DNA of 64,000 nt from an uncultured Psychroserpens sp. (GTDB taxonomy: Bacteria > Bacteroidota > Bacteroidia > Flavobacteriales > Flavobacteriaceae), in contig NZ_CANMRL010000001.1 of assembly GCF_947500255.1 (NCBI RefSeq), positions 248,001 through 312,000 of the forward strand, written 5' to 3'. This document shows, in pieces, positions 50,497-59,845 of the stretch (the stretch's first letter is position 1; each line of letters opens with the position of its first letter). The notes under the pieces were generated by a model that worked only from the letters and a program-made list of their open reading frames with translations, was not told the origin of the DNA and did no database searches. The position numbers were made by a program, and so were the translations under genes.

Positions 50497-52659
50497 CTAG
50501 TAAAATCTAGATCTATTATCTTCTATATCTGCAGTTTCTTTTAATGCATCATACACTTTAGTTTGAGCTGCATTTAATCTAGCAGCACTCAATCTATTAG
50601 CAATAGCTTGGTAGTTATCTAATTTAGTAGCCTCATTCGCTTTGGTTACAGTCACCATATAAACACCTCTATTACCATTAATCAATCCTGAAGTATCACC
50701 TTCATTTAAACCAAAAGCAACACCTACAACTTCAGGCTCAAGTCCAGCTCCAGAAATCGTTGGGTTTTTCATGTTTACTGCAGCTGCTGTATTAGCTGGT
50801 CTATTTTGATTTTTAGCAACGTCGTCTACTGTAGTACCGGTAATTTTTGCACGAATCATCTCCGCTTTTTTCTCTTTTCTAATCTCACTTAAAGCAGATG
50901 CAGATGCGTTTTCTGGATCCATTAATCCAGCTTTGCTCTTTTTAGTTAATTGAACAACAGCATATCCACCACCTGGAATTGTAAAACGCTTATAGTCTCC
51001 TACTTTAGTCTCAGCATCAAAAGCCCAGCGAACGATAGGTCTTTGTGCTTGCAGTCCTGGTATATTCTCATCTAATATCTTGATATTATTAACTGGCTTA
51101 ACAACTAGTTTTCGTTCTTCGGCCATTTTTTGAAAATCATCATCTTGGATAGCTATTTCAAATTTAGAAGCATTGGTAAATACTTCATCAATGGTTTCTT
51201 CAGAAGGCTCTATTGGTTTAGCAATCGTAGCCACCTTAACAGCTTTAGACGATCCTTTTTGATCTAAGATTTCAATGATATGGAATCCAAACTGTGTTTT
51301 TACAACATCAATATCTCCAACATTATTTTGAAATTCAAAATCACTAAATGGTTTTACCATTTGAGTGCTTGGGTGAAAATCATAAACACCACCATTAGCA
51401 ACACTACCTTGATCTGAAGACAATGCAGTTACTAACTCAGGGAATTTAGAATTATCTGCTTTCACAATAGCTAATACACTATCAGCCGTTTTCTTTGCAT
51501 CTTCTTCTGATTGCGCATCTATTCCTGCTCTATTTGCTCCAATGAACGGAATTAGAATATGACGAACCTTAGCTGAGTCTGGAACTGTAGTTTCTGCCAC
51601 CAATCGTGTTAGTTTCATCATTCCATTATCCTTATAAGGACCATATAACCCTCCAACATTTAAATTAAAGATTGTATCGGCAGCTACAGTTGGCAACAAT
51701 GATTTCTTAATAAATGAATCATTATAACTTTGAGCAGATTCTCCAGTAAGGTTAACATAACCTGCTAAATCTTCCTCTTTAACTTGCGCAAACGGTTGCA
51801 CTCTAATTGTATCATTAGTTGTATTATCAAACTCTAATTTTCCATTGATAAGTCGATCAAAGTCAGATTTAAGAGTTTCTTCATCTTTCAAGCTTGGTTC
51901 TTCTTTAAATTCAACAAAAACGATATCTCTCGAAGCTTCAACTTCAAATTGTTTCTTATTCTCATTGATGTAGGCTTTGATATCGGCTTTAGTTACATCA
52001 ATTAAACTGTCATTGATAGTTGAGTAAGGTATCTGAACATATTTTAAATCTCTAGTAGAATTCTCCAACATATGATCAACTTCGGCTTCATTTAAAGTAG
52101 CACTAACACCAGCTTTAACCATATTATAATACGATCTTTCTTTGGCAATTGTTGCAATTGAATTTTCATTACTAACCCACTCATCATAGTTTAACTGAAA
52201 GTTCCCAAGAAGCATTTTTTCTGGGTTAGCTTCTTTCAAGTTAGCAATAAAGGTCGTTAGTTTACTCTCATCAAAAAGACCTGCTTCATTTTGAAATTCT
52301 GGGTATGCAGAAAAGTTTTGTTCTAATAAATCTCTCATTTGATCCTCTTCAACAGTTAATCCAAGCTCTTCAAATTGAGTAGTCATCACGGCTCTTCTTA
52401 CCTGTTGATCGTAAACTCTATTCATTGCTTGAGTATTGGTTGCTGTAGGACCTAATTGTCTACGCATATTCTCAACTCTATTCATAAAGTCAACTCTATT
52501 GATGTTTTGTCCGTTAACAGTAGCTACAACATCTTGTGATCCTCCAAATAGGGCATCACTGTTTTTGAATAGATCTGTTAGTACAAATGAAAATAACGCT
52601 AGTGCAATGATTAAAATCAAAAACAATGAACGCTGTCTAATTTTATTTAAAACTGCCAT
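50497..52659 (-). CDS. ppiD: PpiD-like periplasmic folding factor (parvulin)
   Basis: 720 residues. One N-terminal membrane helix (about 11-30, SLFLILIIALALFSFVLTDLF in part) anchors a periplasmic SurA_N-like chaperone domain (about 40-240) and a parvulin PPIase domain (about 345-460; VRHILIPF, LSSDQGSVANGGVYDF, QFGFHIIEI). A C-terminal chaperone part follows. It helps fold outer-membrane and secreted proteins at the Sec translocon exit. Own transcription unit or end of the coaX series; the 204-nt spacer before it shows no clear terminator. Confidence 0.92.
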   Translation of the reverse strand: MAVLNKIRQRSLFLILIIALALFSFVLTDLFKNSDALFGGSQDVVATVNGQNINRVDFMNRVENMRRQLGPTATNTQAMNRVYDQQVRRAVMTTQFEELGLTVEEDQMRDLLEQNFSAYPEFQNEAGLFDESKLTTFIANLKEANPEKMLLGNFQLNYDEWVSNENSIATIAKERSYYNMVKAGVSATLNEAEVDHMLENSTRDLKYVQIPYSTINDSLIDVTKADIKAYINENKKQFEVEASRDIVFVEFKEEPSLKDEETLKSDFDRLINGKLEFDNTTNDTIRVQPFAQVKEEDLAGYVNLTGESAQSYNDSFIKKSLLPTVAADTIFNLNVGGLYGPYKDNGMMKLTRLVAETTVPDSAKVRHILIPFIGANRAGIDAQSEEDAKKTADSVLAIVKADNSKFPELVTALSSDQGSVANGGVYDFHPSTQMVKPFSDFEFQNNVGDIDVVKTQFGFHIIEILDQKGSSKAVKVATIAKPIEPSEETIDEVFTNASKFEIAIQDDDFQKMAEERKLVVKPVNNIKILDENIPGLQAQRPIVRWAFDAETKVGDYKRFTIPGGGYAVVQLTKKSKAGLMDPENASASALSEIRKEKKAEMIRAKITGTTVDDVAKNQNRPANTAAAVNMKNPTISGAGLEPEVVGVAFGLNEGDTSGLINGNRGVYMVTVTKANEATKLDNYQAIANRLSAARLNAAQTKVYDALKETADIEDNRSRFY

Positions 52660-52863
52660 TTTAATGTATAATTTATCGAATAATAAGTGGGCGAAAATAC
52701 CATTTTCTATCTAATTATAAAAGTAGAATTATGTTTTTATTACCGATTTTTAATAGGTTTCATCGATTGTTAGGCAAAGGATGATGATTAAACTCATAAA
52801 TGAAGAATGCAAAGCATTGAACTTTAATAAGCAATACCTTACAAAATAGTTCGTTTTGCAGAT

Positions 52864-54153
52864 TTAATCGGCTTCAATTATTTGTAGTGAAACAACATCA
52901 ATTTTAGTAGATGATACTTCTAAGATTTCAAATTTAAAGTTATCAATAATAACTTGATCATTTAACTCTGGAATACCTTCGGTCTCAAAAACTATAAGTC
53001 CGCCAAGTGTTTCATAATTTTCATTTTCAGGCAAATTGAGCTTATAGGTCTCATTGATATGATCTACTTCTAATCGTGCAGAGAATCGATAGTGTTGATC
53101 ATCAATTTTTTCTTCGATCAATTCTACGCTATCGTGCTCATCTTCAATTTCACCAAAAAGTTCTTCAACAATATCCTCGATAGTCATTATACCTGCAGTA
53201 CCTCCATATTCGTCAATAACAACCGCCATACTTTTTCGTTTCTTGGTTAATATGTTCAATACATCTTTAACCAACATAGTAGCTGGAACATAAACTACTG
53301 GTTTAGTTACAGACTTAATAGATTTAGGTTTTTTAAACAGTTCAAATGAATGTACGTACCCTAAAATATCATCAATAGATTCTTTATAAACCAAAATCTT
53401 TGACAGTCCCGAATCGATAAATAGTGTACTTATATTTTTAATTGTATCATTAACTTCTACTCCTATTATTTCGGTACGAGGCACCATGACTTCACGTGCT
53501 TTTACTTCGGAAAACTCTAATGCATTTTGAAAAATTTGTATTTCACTATCAACCTCGTCATGTTCTTCTACAGATTCCATTTGCTCGCTAATATAGTTCC
53601 CTAGCTCTACTTTTGTCATAGCTAGCTGGACATCGTCACCTTCAGTTTTAAAAAAACGTTTTAATATGATATCTGAAATCCAAATGACAAACGACGATAA
53701 GAACCAAAACAATAAGTAAAAGAGATATGCTGGAAGCGCAAATATTTTTATAAATCTATTGGCATAAATTTGAAAAAAAACCTTTGGTAAAAATTCGGCA
53801 GTAATTAATATAACGATTGTTGAAATAACAGTTTGAGTTAATAAACTAAGATCAACAATTAAGTAATTGATTATTTGATATTGAGAAGGCCACATGGATT
53901 GAAACCAACTCATCAAAACATCTCCCATAACAAATCCATAAATCACTAATGCTATATTGTTTCCAATAAGCATTGTAGCAATAAATTTTGATGGTTTTTC
54001 GGTAAGTTTGGTTAAAATCCTTGCTAAGAAATCGCCTTGTTTTTTTTCAATTTCTATGTGGATTTTATTTGAAGACACGTAAGCAATCTCCATTCCGGAG
54101 AAAAACGCCGAAAGCAATAGCATAACTATAATAATAACAATGCTAAGATCCAT
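52864..54153 (-). CDS. CNNM/CBS-pair/CorC-domain membrane protein
   Basis: 429 residues. DUF21/CNNM transmembrane domain (about 1-180, four helices with LLLSAFFSGMEIAYVSSNK), two CBS domains (about 205-325; VMVPRTEIIGVEV, AVVIDEYGGTAGIMTIEDIVEELFG in part) and a C-terminal CorC_HlyC domain. Proteins of this type are ion (Mg2+) transport-related; the name hemolysin is historic. GldE belongs to the same family, but nothing here ties it to gliding. It lies 2 nt after the small gene upstream. Confidence 0.9.
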   Translation of the reverse strand: MDLSIVIIIVMLLLSAFFSGMEIAYVSSNKIHIEIEKKQGDFLARILTKLTEKPSKFIATMLIGNNIALVIYGFVMGDVLMSWFQSMWPSQYQIINYLIVDLSLLTQTVISTIVILITAEFLPKVFFQIYANRFIKIFALPAYLFYLLFWFLSSFVIWISDIILKRFFKTEGDDVQLAMTKVELGNYISEQMESVEEHDEVDSEIQIFQNALEFSEVKAREVMVPRTEIIGVEVNDTIKNISTLFIDSGLSKILVYKESIDDILGYVHSFELFKKPKSIKSVTKPVVYVPATMLVKDVLNILTKKRKSMAVVIDEYGGTAGIMTIEDIVEELFGEIEDEHDSVELIEEKIDDQHYRFSARLEVDHINETYKLNLPENENYETLGGLIVFETEGIPELNDQVIIDNFKFEILEVSSTKIDVVSLQIIEAD

Positions 54154-54155
54154 AC

Positions 54156-54347
54156 TTAGGAACCGTTTCTATTATCGAACTTTTTTCTAAATTTCTTTCT
54201 AAAGAAAAACATAAATATTGCTAGACCAGCAAACACGAATGAGATAATAGACCTGTTACCTTCTTCTCCTAAGTTTTCGAAACCGTCATAAATAAATAAA
54301 GCTGCAAAAAAGAGATATACGTATTGAAAAAACTGAAGTATTTTCAT
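54156..54347 (-). CDS. Small membrane protein
   Basis: 63 residues with two hydrophobic segments (about 7-20 and 34-48) and a strongly basic end (RKKFRKKFDNR). It is not recognised. It lies 74 nt after lptC and 2 nt before the CBS/CorC gene, so it is likely part of the same operon. Confidence 0.68.
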   Translation of the reverse strand: MKILQFFQYVYLFFAALFIYDGFENLGEEGNRSIISFVFAGLAIFMFFFRKKFRKKFDNRNGS

Positions 54348-54421
54348 GTGTTAATTTCTAATGATTTTTTTTGAATTGTAGTACAAAGATAAAGATGTTT
54401 TGCCAACTATGGTGTAATCTA

Positions 54422-54991
54422 TTAATCTTTTAGAACACCTTGTCCTCTACCTTCTAGAATGGTATAGTTGTTAAATTTAGTATCTGCATCAAAGATATCA
54501 CCTGAACCACTTCTAGATAATGCAGACTTTAATTGCACTGAATGATTACTAAACAACCATTCTCGTTTTTGATCATAATACATTTGATCTGCAAAAAGCG
54601 TATCTTTTTGAGGTGTAATTAAAATGACGTTTCCTTGCAGATCTATTAAATCTGTAGCATTATAAACAATTGCATAATCTGCTAAAACGATATTTTTTTT
54701 ATTGTTTTCGTCAAACAAAGACAAACGCACACCATCTGGAAATTCTGAGAAAGAAAAATCACGATTGGAGTAATCTAACATTCTAGGACTCTCTAGATTA
54801 GCAATAACTCGCCCAATTGTGTCTTGAGCTTCGGTATACTTTAAATTGATATTTTTGGCTTCACCAATAGGCTGATTTTGAAGGACACCTATTTGTTGTA
54901 TTTCTTTTAAATCCTTTTCACATGAAAAAAACATAGTCACAACAATTGCTGTGACTATGAATATATTAGTATGTGAAAATTTCGTTTTCAT
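54422..54991 (-). CDS. lptC: LPS export protein LptC
   Basis: 189 residues. An N-terminal hydrophobic segment ends in MFFSC, so it may be a lipoprotein or have a signal anchor. The LptC beta-jellyroll shows in AKNINLKYTEAQDTIGRVIA, NIVLADYAIVYNATDLIDLQGNVILI (in part) and LFADQMYYDQKREWLFSNHSV (in part). It passes LPS from LptBFG to LptA in the periplasm. It directly abuts the TPR gene before it. Confidence 0.87.
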   Translation of the reverse strand: MKTKFSHTNIFIVTAIVVTMFFSCEKDLKEIQQIGVLQNQPIGEAKNINLKYTEAQDTIGRVIANLESPRMLDYSNRDFSFSEFPDGVRLSLFDENNKKNIVLADYAIVYNATDLIDLQGNVILITPQKDTLFADQMYYDQKREWLFSNHSVQLKSALSRSGSGDIFDADTKFNNYTILEGRGQGVLKD

Positions 54992-56374
54992 TTAGAGATT
55001 AGGAACAACTACGCTTCCACCAATCCAACAACCAATCTTGATTGTAGTACCTGCACATCCACAAGTGAATATTTCAGATTTTGTTGGCGCATTAGCTCTG
55101 TAAGATGTAGCTGCTTGATTTGCGGCTCCCTTTAATCCTGGATCAACTTTACCTGCTTTTAAAGCTTCCTGTGCAGCATACCAGAATACAGCTCTCTTGT
55201 TAAAGTTTGTATCACCACAGCTATTAGCACTTTTAGCGTACATTGCTGCAATTTGTAAATGTGGTGTTCCATCAGACGGGTTTAATTTCAATGCTTCTCT
55301 GTAGTAAGTTCTGGCTTTACCATAACTACCACGCTTTTTGAAATCGTTAGCAATCTTTTTTGACATTCTTGCCTTTTTGATAGGATCTGTTTGCAAATCA
55401 TATGATTGCCTAACATAGTCATCAGCCTCTTTAGTTTTTCCTTGCTTACGCAATACAGTAGACACAAAGTATTTTGTTTCTGCTGAAGGATCAACTTCGT
55501 CGTATGCCTTTACTAAATCAATATATAACGGATCATCTGTACATTCTTTATTGTACATTTTGCTCACCGCTCTTTTTAACCACGCTGCATCATTTTTATA
55601 CGTAGGGAAATCCTTTTTGTATAATGGGATTAAGTTTTCACAGTTTGCAAGATCTCCAATATAAGTATCTAAACTTCCAGCAATTTTAGCATTGGCTTCT
55701 AAAGATTTTTGGTAAAACCCTTTATACTGCTTTTCTTTTCTTCCTAATGCAGTACCAGCATTTTCCTTTTCAATTAATTTATTTAATGACTTTGCGTACG
55801 TATCATTTAAGTTTTCAAGCAACTCATTAACATCATCATACTTATCAAATACCTTTTGAAGTTCAAATTTCTTAGCTTTAAATAAATCTACAGTTTTTGT
55901 AAAGTATACATATAGTCCTTTAGTACTTTTAAAGTTCTCTTTGTCCTTAGTATATACTTCATCAAAAGCTTCATAGATTTGCATGTTATCAACACCAAGA
56001 TCTTTTCTATTTTCATATTTCAATAATGCCTTTTGCTCTAATACTTCTCCTAATGGATACTTGCTAGCAAAATATTCTGCACCTTTATCTAGAAGTAATA
56101 TATAATCATTAATGAAATCAATTTTCTCTTGCCCACTAGAATTCTTGATTTTATGAGCTAAGATTTTCTCTCCTCTTTTGTATATAGCAATATTAAATTT
56201 AGGACACTTGTTTCTTACAGCCATCCATGGCTCATAAGCTTCGTCGTACTTTTTGCTTTTAACGTAGTCGTTAAACAACGTCAAATTTAGCATACACTCT
56301 TCGTCTTGTTGCGCAAACCCGAAGTTTGTCGCCATAAACAAAGCCGCTATTATAAGTGTTAATTTCGTTTTCAT
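54992..56374 (-). CDS. Secreted TPR-repeat protein
   Basis: 460 residues with a signal peptide (MKTKLTLIIAALFMATNFGFAQ) and helix-rich tetratricopeptide-like repeats (for example YDEAYEPWMAVRNKCP near the start, SYGKARTYYREALKLNPSDG at about 352-371). The end, FTCGCAGTTIKIGCWIG, has a cluster of Cys. It is probably a periplasmic scaffold for envelope assembly, judged from its place between an outer-membrane protein and lptC. Specific partners are unknown. Confidence 0.82.
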   Translation of the reverse strand: MKTKLTLIIAALFMATNFGFAQQDEECMLNLTLFNDYVKSKKYDEAYEPWMAVRNKCPKFNIAIYKRGEKILAHKIKNSSGQEKIDFINDYILLLDKGAEYFASKYPLGEVLEQKALLKYENRKDLGVDNMQIYEAFDEVYTKDKENFKSTKGLYVYFTKTVDLFKAKKFELQKVFDKYDDVNELLENLNDTYAKSLNKLIEKENAGTALGRKEKQYKGFYQKSLEANAKIAGSLDTYIGDLANCENLIPLYKKDFPTYKNDAAWLKRAVSKMYNKECTDDPLYIDLVKAYDEVDPSAETKYFVSTVLRKQGKTKEADDYVRQSYDLQTDPIKKARMSKKIANDFKKRGSYGKARTYYREALKLNPSDGTPHLQIAAMYAKSANSCGDTNFNKRAVFWYAAQEALKAGKVDPGLKGAANQAATSYRANAPTKSEIFTCGCAGTTIKIGCWIGGSVVVPNL

Positions 56375-56391
56375 CTTCCTTTATATTTATG

Positions 56392-57696
56392 TTAGTTATA
56401 TTTTCTTTTTTGAAACCATCTATCATTTAATGACAGACTTATATTTATATTGAAAAAGTTTTCTTGTATCAAGTTTTGGTTTGTTGTCCCACGTCGTCCG
56501 AACTCAAAACCAAGGTTGGCATTTGAAAATACATTTCCAACTGGTAATCCTACTCCAAAAGACATGCCAAACTCATTTATGGTCTCATTATTAATTTCTA
56601 GGCCAGTATTCTCAAAATGAAAGCCAGCCCTGTAGGTAACTCGCTTCCAGTAATTTGAAAACGATGTATAATCTGGGATATAAAAACCTCCAACAGAAAT
56701 ATTTGAGGCGTTTACAAAATTAGCATTTTCTATTGAAACTATTGGATTAGAAAATTCACTTGTATTCTGACGTGTATATTCTGCACCTAAAAACCAGTGT
56801 CTAGGTTCTCCAATACCAGCACCAAATGAAAAACGAGATGGCAATGTTAAGTCTGTTTCTGCAAGACCTTGCGATTCCAGATCACCTTCTATTTCATTAA
56901 GTACAAACTCTTGACCATTAATTTGATTGATAACTATAGTAGCGAAAGATCGTTCATTCATAGAAGACAGGTCGCTTTTTGGCGAATAAGTCAAGCCTGT
57001 TTGAAGTTCAAGTTTTTCATTAAGCATGGTTTTGTAAGTCAAACCAATATTGAAGTTAAGTCCGCTTAAATCTGAACGATTATTTTCTCTTGTTTGATAT
57101 TGAACAGGATTACCATCTTCGTCATAAGCAAATTGGATAACACTATTTTGAATGTTTCCAAAGTTATAATTCGCATCAATACCAATATTTAACCCATTTG
57201 TAATTTGATATCCAAACCCTAAAAACGCTCTATTTACGCCACCTTCACCTCTATATCTATTTTGAAGCACGCCATCATCATTATCTTCAAGCTTGTATCC
57301 CACAGATGTATAAGGCACCAATCCAAATCCAAATCCAAATTTACCAACTGGAATTGATAAGGCTAAATAATCAAATGTTGTAGAATTTACTTTTGATTCT
57401 CCCGAGTTTGCTTTAAGATTTAAATTAGTATGGCTTGCACCTACCGAAAACTTTACTGGTCTAGTTTCATTATTCCATAGTTTAAGATTGGGACTAACAT
57501 AAGCTGCCGGATTACGAAGATTAACATGTACACTATCTGTGTAAATGCTCAATCCACCCATACTTCTATTCTCAACCGTTCCTTTAAATTTCAAACTTCC
57601 AATTCCGTAGAATGAATATGGAGACGCTGTACCTTCTTGCCCGTACGATTGTAGTGCAAAAAAAGCGATTAAAACTATTACAAGTTTTTTTATCAT
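56392..57696 (-). CDS. Outer-membrane beta-barrel protein (FadL-like layout)
   Basis: 434 residues with a signal peptide (MIKKLVIVLIAFFALQSYGQ), then GTASPYSFYGIGSLKFKG and RSMGGLSIYTDSVHVNLRNPA, a start typical of flavobacterial FadL-like membrane proteins, followed by alternating strands and closing strands near FFNINISLSLNDRWF. It may be a small-molecule channel. It overlaps coaX by one base (TAATG), suggesting coupling. Confidence 0.83.
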   Translation of the reverse strand: MIKKLVIVLIAFFALQSYGQEGTASPYSFYGIGSLKFKGTVENRSMGGLSIYTDSVHVNLRNPAAYVSPNLKLWNNETRPVKFSVGASHTNLNLKANSGESKVNSTTFDYLALSIPVGKFGFGFGLVPYTSVGYKLEDNDDGVLQNRYRGEGGVNRAFLGFGYQITNGLNIGIDANYNFGNIQNSVIQFAYDEDGNPVQYQTRENNRSDLSGLNFNIGLTYKTMLNEKLELQTGLTYSPKSDLSSMNERSFATIVINQINGQEFVLNEIEGDLESQGLAETDLTLPSRFSFGAGIGEPRHWFLGAEYTRQNTSEFSNPIVSIENANFVNASNISVGGFYIPDYTSFSNYWKRVTYRAGFHFENTGLEINNETINEFGMSFGVGLPVGNVFSNANLGFEFGRRGTTNQNLIQENFFNINISLSLNDRWFQKRKYN

Positions 57697-58424
57697 TATT
57701 TCGTATTATATTCTAAAATAAAATTCAAACCTTCCAAAAGAAAATTTGAGTTGGCAAATATGCTATTTTTTAATTGGTTTGACAAGAATTTGGTGTCTCC
57801 TCCTGTTAAAATAACTGTTAAATCTGAATATTTTCTAACATATTCATCAATTACACCGTCGATTTCTTTTAAAACACCAAACACAACTCCAGAGTGAATT
57901 GAATTTTGTGTAGAATCTCCCAATATATCTTGAGGCATCTCCGTGTCCAATAACGGTAAATTTGCCGTTAAATTATTTAGTGTTCGATATCTCAATCTAA
58001 TTCCTGGAGAAATAGCACCTCCAAGATATTCATTTTTTGTATTTATAAAATCATAAGTAATACAAGTTCCTGCGTCTATTATAAGTACATTATGGTCTGG
58101 AAATTGTTCTACAGAAGCACTCACCAATGCTATACGATCAACGCCTAATGTCTTAGGTGTTGCATATAGATTGGTAAAAGGTAATTTTAGTTTATGGGAC
58201 AGTTCTAAAACTTGGACTTTATCTTCAAGCGATTTTATAGTTGACGCCTCCAGCTTTCCTACAGACGATACTATAGCTTGATTAATTTGGGGGTGATCGC
58301 TAATGACACCTGAGACTATACCCTCAAAATCATTTAGCTCACCAACCACCTTCTCTTTTAGTTCACCTTCCATGTAAACGGCAAACTTGACATAGGTGTT
58401 ACCAACGTCAATAATTAAATTCAT
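57696..58424 (-). CDS. coaX: Type III pantothenate kinase CoaX
   Basis: 242 residues from the ATG at 58424. IIDVGNTYVKFAVY at the start, TLGVDRIALVSA, the phosphate loop IDAGTCITYDF, GGAISPGIRLRYRTLN and VILTGGDTKFL identify CoaX. It phosphorylates pantothenate, the first step of CoA synthesis. It leads the envelope series that follows. No clear promoter was found before it; ACACTTTG on the minus strand is a weak candidate. Confidence 0.95.
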   Translation of the reverse strand: MNLIIDVGNTYVKFAVYMEGELKEKVVGELNDFEGIVSGVISDHPQINQAIVSSVGKLEASTIKSLEDKVQVLELSHKLKLPFTNLYATPKTLGVDRIALVSASVEQFPDHNVLIIDAGTCITYDFINTKNEYLGGAISPGIRLRYRTLNNLTANLPLLDTEMPQDILGDSTQNSIHSGVVFGVLKEIDGVIDEYVRKYSDLTVILTGGDTKFLSNQLKNSIFANSNFLLEGLNFILEYNTK

Positions 58425-58563
58425 AACTAATATCAAAGTGTTAAAACTACAAAACGAAGATACATTTTGGGGTAGTAATTAACCAAATTATAACATTATT
58501 TTGGTTGAAATCAACAATTTGGGGCATGAAACAAATAATATGCTTAATTTTTTATTGTTTCTT

Positions 58564-58594
58564 TTTGTGAATATTAAAAATGGGTCTATATTTG
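58564..58594 (+). promoter_or_regulatory. Consensus promoter of tRNA-Phe
   Basis: TTTG (58564-58567), a 19-nt spacer, and TATATTTG (58587-58594) reproduce the Bacteroidota consensus exactly. The tRNA begins 22 nt further on. Confidence 0.88.
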
Positions 58595-58615
58595 CACTCG
58601 CAATTTTATGCAACT

Positions 58616-58691
58616 GGTGCCTTAGCTCAGTTGGTAGAGCAAAGGACTGAAAATCCTTGTGTCCCTGGTTCGATTCCTGGAGGCACCACCA
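58616..58691 (+). tRNA. tRNA-Phe(GAA)
   Basis: Acceptor GGTGCCT pairs with AGGCACC. The D arm is TAGCTCAGTTGGTAGAGCA, the anticodon stem AAGGA/TCCTT has the loop CTGAAAA with GAA, and the T arm contains GGTTCGATTCC. The discriminator A is followed by an encoded CCA (58689-58691). It is the last core gene before the accessory eCIS-like region. Confidence 0.97.
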
Positions 58692-58695
58692 TCAT

Positions 58696-58724
58696 AAACC
58701 CGATTCGTATGAATCGGGTTTTTT
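58696..58724 (+). terminator. Terminator of tRNA-Phe
   Basis: AAACCCGATTC, a 4-nt loop, then GAATCGGGTTT and T-run. Stem of 11 bp, starting 5 nt after the CCA. Confidence 0.9.
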
Positions 58725-58801
58725 GGTTTTAAAAGCTAACAAGTAGGAAGAAAGGTGACTATAGTATAAAAATATGACTTCTTATTTATTTAAGTAGTAA
58801 C

Positions 58802-59551
58802 TTACCAAAACTCTATATTTCTTGATGCTTTTTTAATTAATTGAGCAGTATTCTTTACTTTAAATTTTTCTATTAAATTCTTACGATGTGTTATCGCCGT
58901 ATGATTACTTATATAAAGCATATCGGCTATTTGTTTTGACGAAAAACCATCGGCAACAAGCATTAAAACCTCTTTTTCTCTTGGTGAGATTAAATTCTTT
59001 TTTTTATAAAAATCGTTATCATTAATAGCATCTACTTTAAAATAAGTCTCAATTTTTTCCTTCTCAGTAATATCAAAAAAATAATTGACAACTAGAATAT
59101 GATCATCTATACAATGCCTTAGTAATTCATGTCTTAAGAACGTTTTCTTACCATCTTCATTTATAATATGGTACTTTAACGTATGTGACGTTTTAAGATG
59201 AGACATTGAAAAAAAATATTCTATTTCACTTTTTACATACAACACTTCATCTTTACTAACCATATCAAACCAAAACTGCCAACCCTTACTCAAAATTTCA
59301 CAAGAATTGTGTCCTACAATTTTTTCCAACATCGAATTACAATAAATGAACTTGTCTTTTTTAAGTAAATAAATTGATATGAGTAGATTATCAAGACAAT
59401 CGCATGCTTTGATTAAACCTGAAATACTGCATCGATCAGATTCATTACCAAAATTGATAAGCTTTGTATGGTTGTCTTTAGGACTCATAAAACAGATAAA
59501 ACTAAATGTAACATCAAGCTTGTTGTCTTGCTTTATCATGCAAAACAACAT
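58802..59551 (-). CDS. PAS-LuxR transcriptional regulator
   Basis: 249 residues in the longest frame; later Met codons at 59539 and 59488 (MSPKD) are also possible, and the first 21 residues look unconserved. A PAS-type sensor domain occupies about 50-170 (KFIYCNSMLEKIVGHNSCEI, then VVNYFFDITEKEK) and a LuxR/GerE HTH lies at about 185-245 (ISPREKEVLMLVADGFSSKQ, YISNHTAITHRKNLIEKF). It binds DNA in response to an unknown signal. It follows the eCIS-type ATPase gene on the same strand after 294 nt and may control that locus. Confidence 0.88.
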   Translation of the reverse strand: MLFCMIKQDNKLDVTFSFICFMSPKDNHTKLINFGNESDRCSISGLIKACDCLDNLLISIYLLKKDKFIYCNSMLEKIVGHNSCEILSKGWQFWFDMVSKDEVLYVKSEIEYFFSMSHLKTSHTLKYHIINEDGKKTFLRHELLRHCIDDHILVVNYFFDITEKEKIETYFKVDAINDNDFYKKKNLISPREKEVLMLVADGFSSKQIADMLYISNHTAITHRKNLIEKFKVKNTAQLIKKASRNIEFW

Positions 59552-59666
59552 TAATTTTTATCTATTAAATTAGTTACTCTTATTTGTAGATTTTAGTGGA
59601 GATATAGAATAAAAGTTAGAGAAACTTCCATTCTTGAAAAATGTATCTACAAAACAAAATATCAAT

Positions 59667-59714
59667 ATTTGTTCAGGATTGTAAATATACTGATTCACAA
59701 TAACTTGAACAAAT
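59667..59714. promoter_or_regulatory. Long inverted repeat between ATPase and PAS-LuxR gene
   Basis: ATTTGTTCA, GG, ATTGT (59667-59682) mirrors ACAAT, AACT, TGAACAAAT (59697-59714) around a 14-nt loop. It could be an operator of the neighbouring regulator or a weak terminator of the ATPase gene; there is no good T-run. The rest of the 294-nt spacer 59552-59845 shows no gene. Confidence 0.45.
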
Positions 59715-59845
59715 TTTAGAAGAAAAAACAATTAATTAAATACATTCTCTTGATTTTGGCATTTCCACTTCATGTATTTTATACCAAAACATTACCTAAT
59801 GGAATAATGCTTCTAAAGAATATTTAAGGTTTGTCCCAACATTTG

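Noticed and set aside
52660-52863. Possible terminator or promoter between ppiD and the CBS/CorC gene
   Set aside because: Only imperfect symmetries (TGCAAA/TTTGCA far apart) and a one-mismatch -7 box were found; too weak to list.
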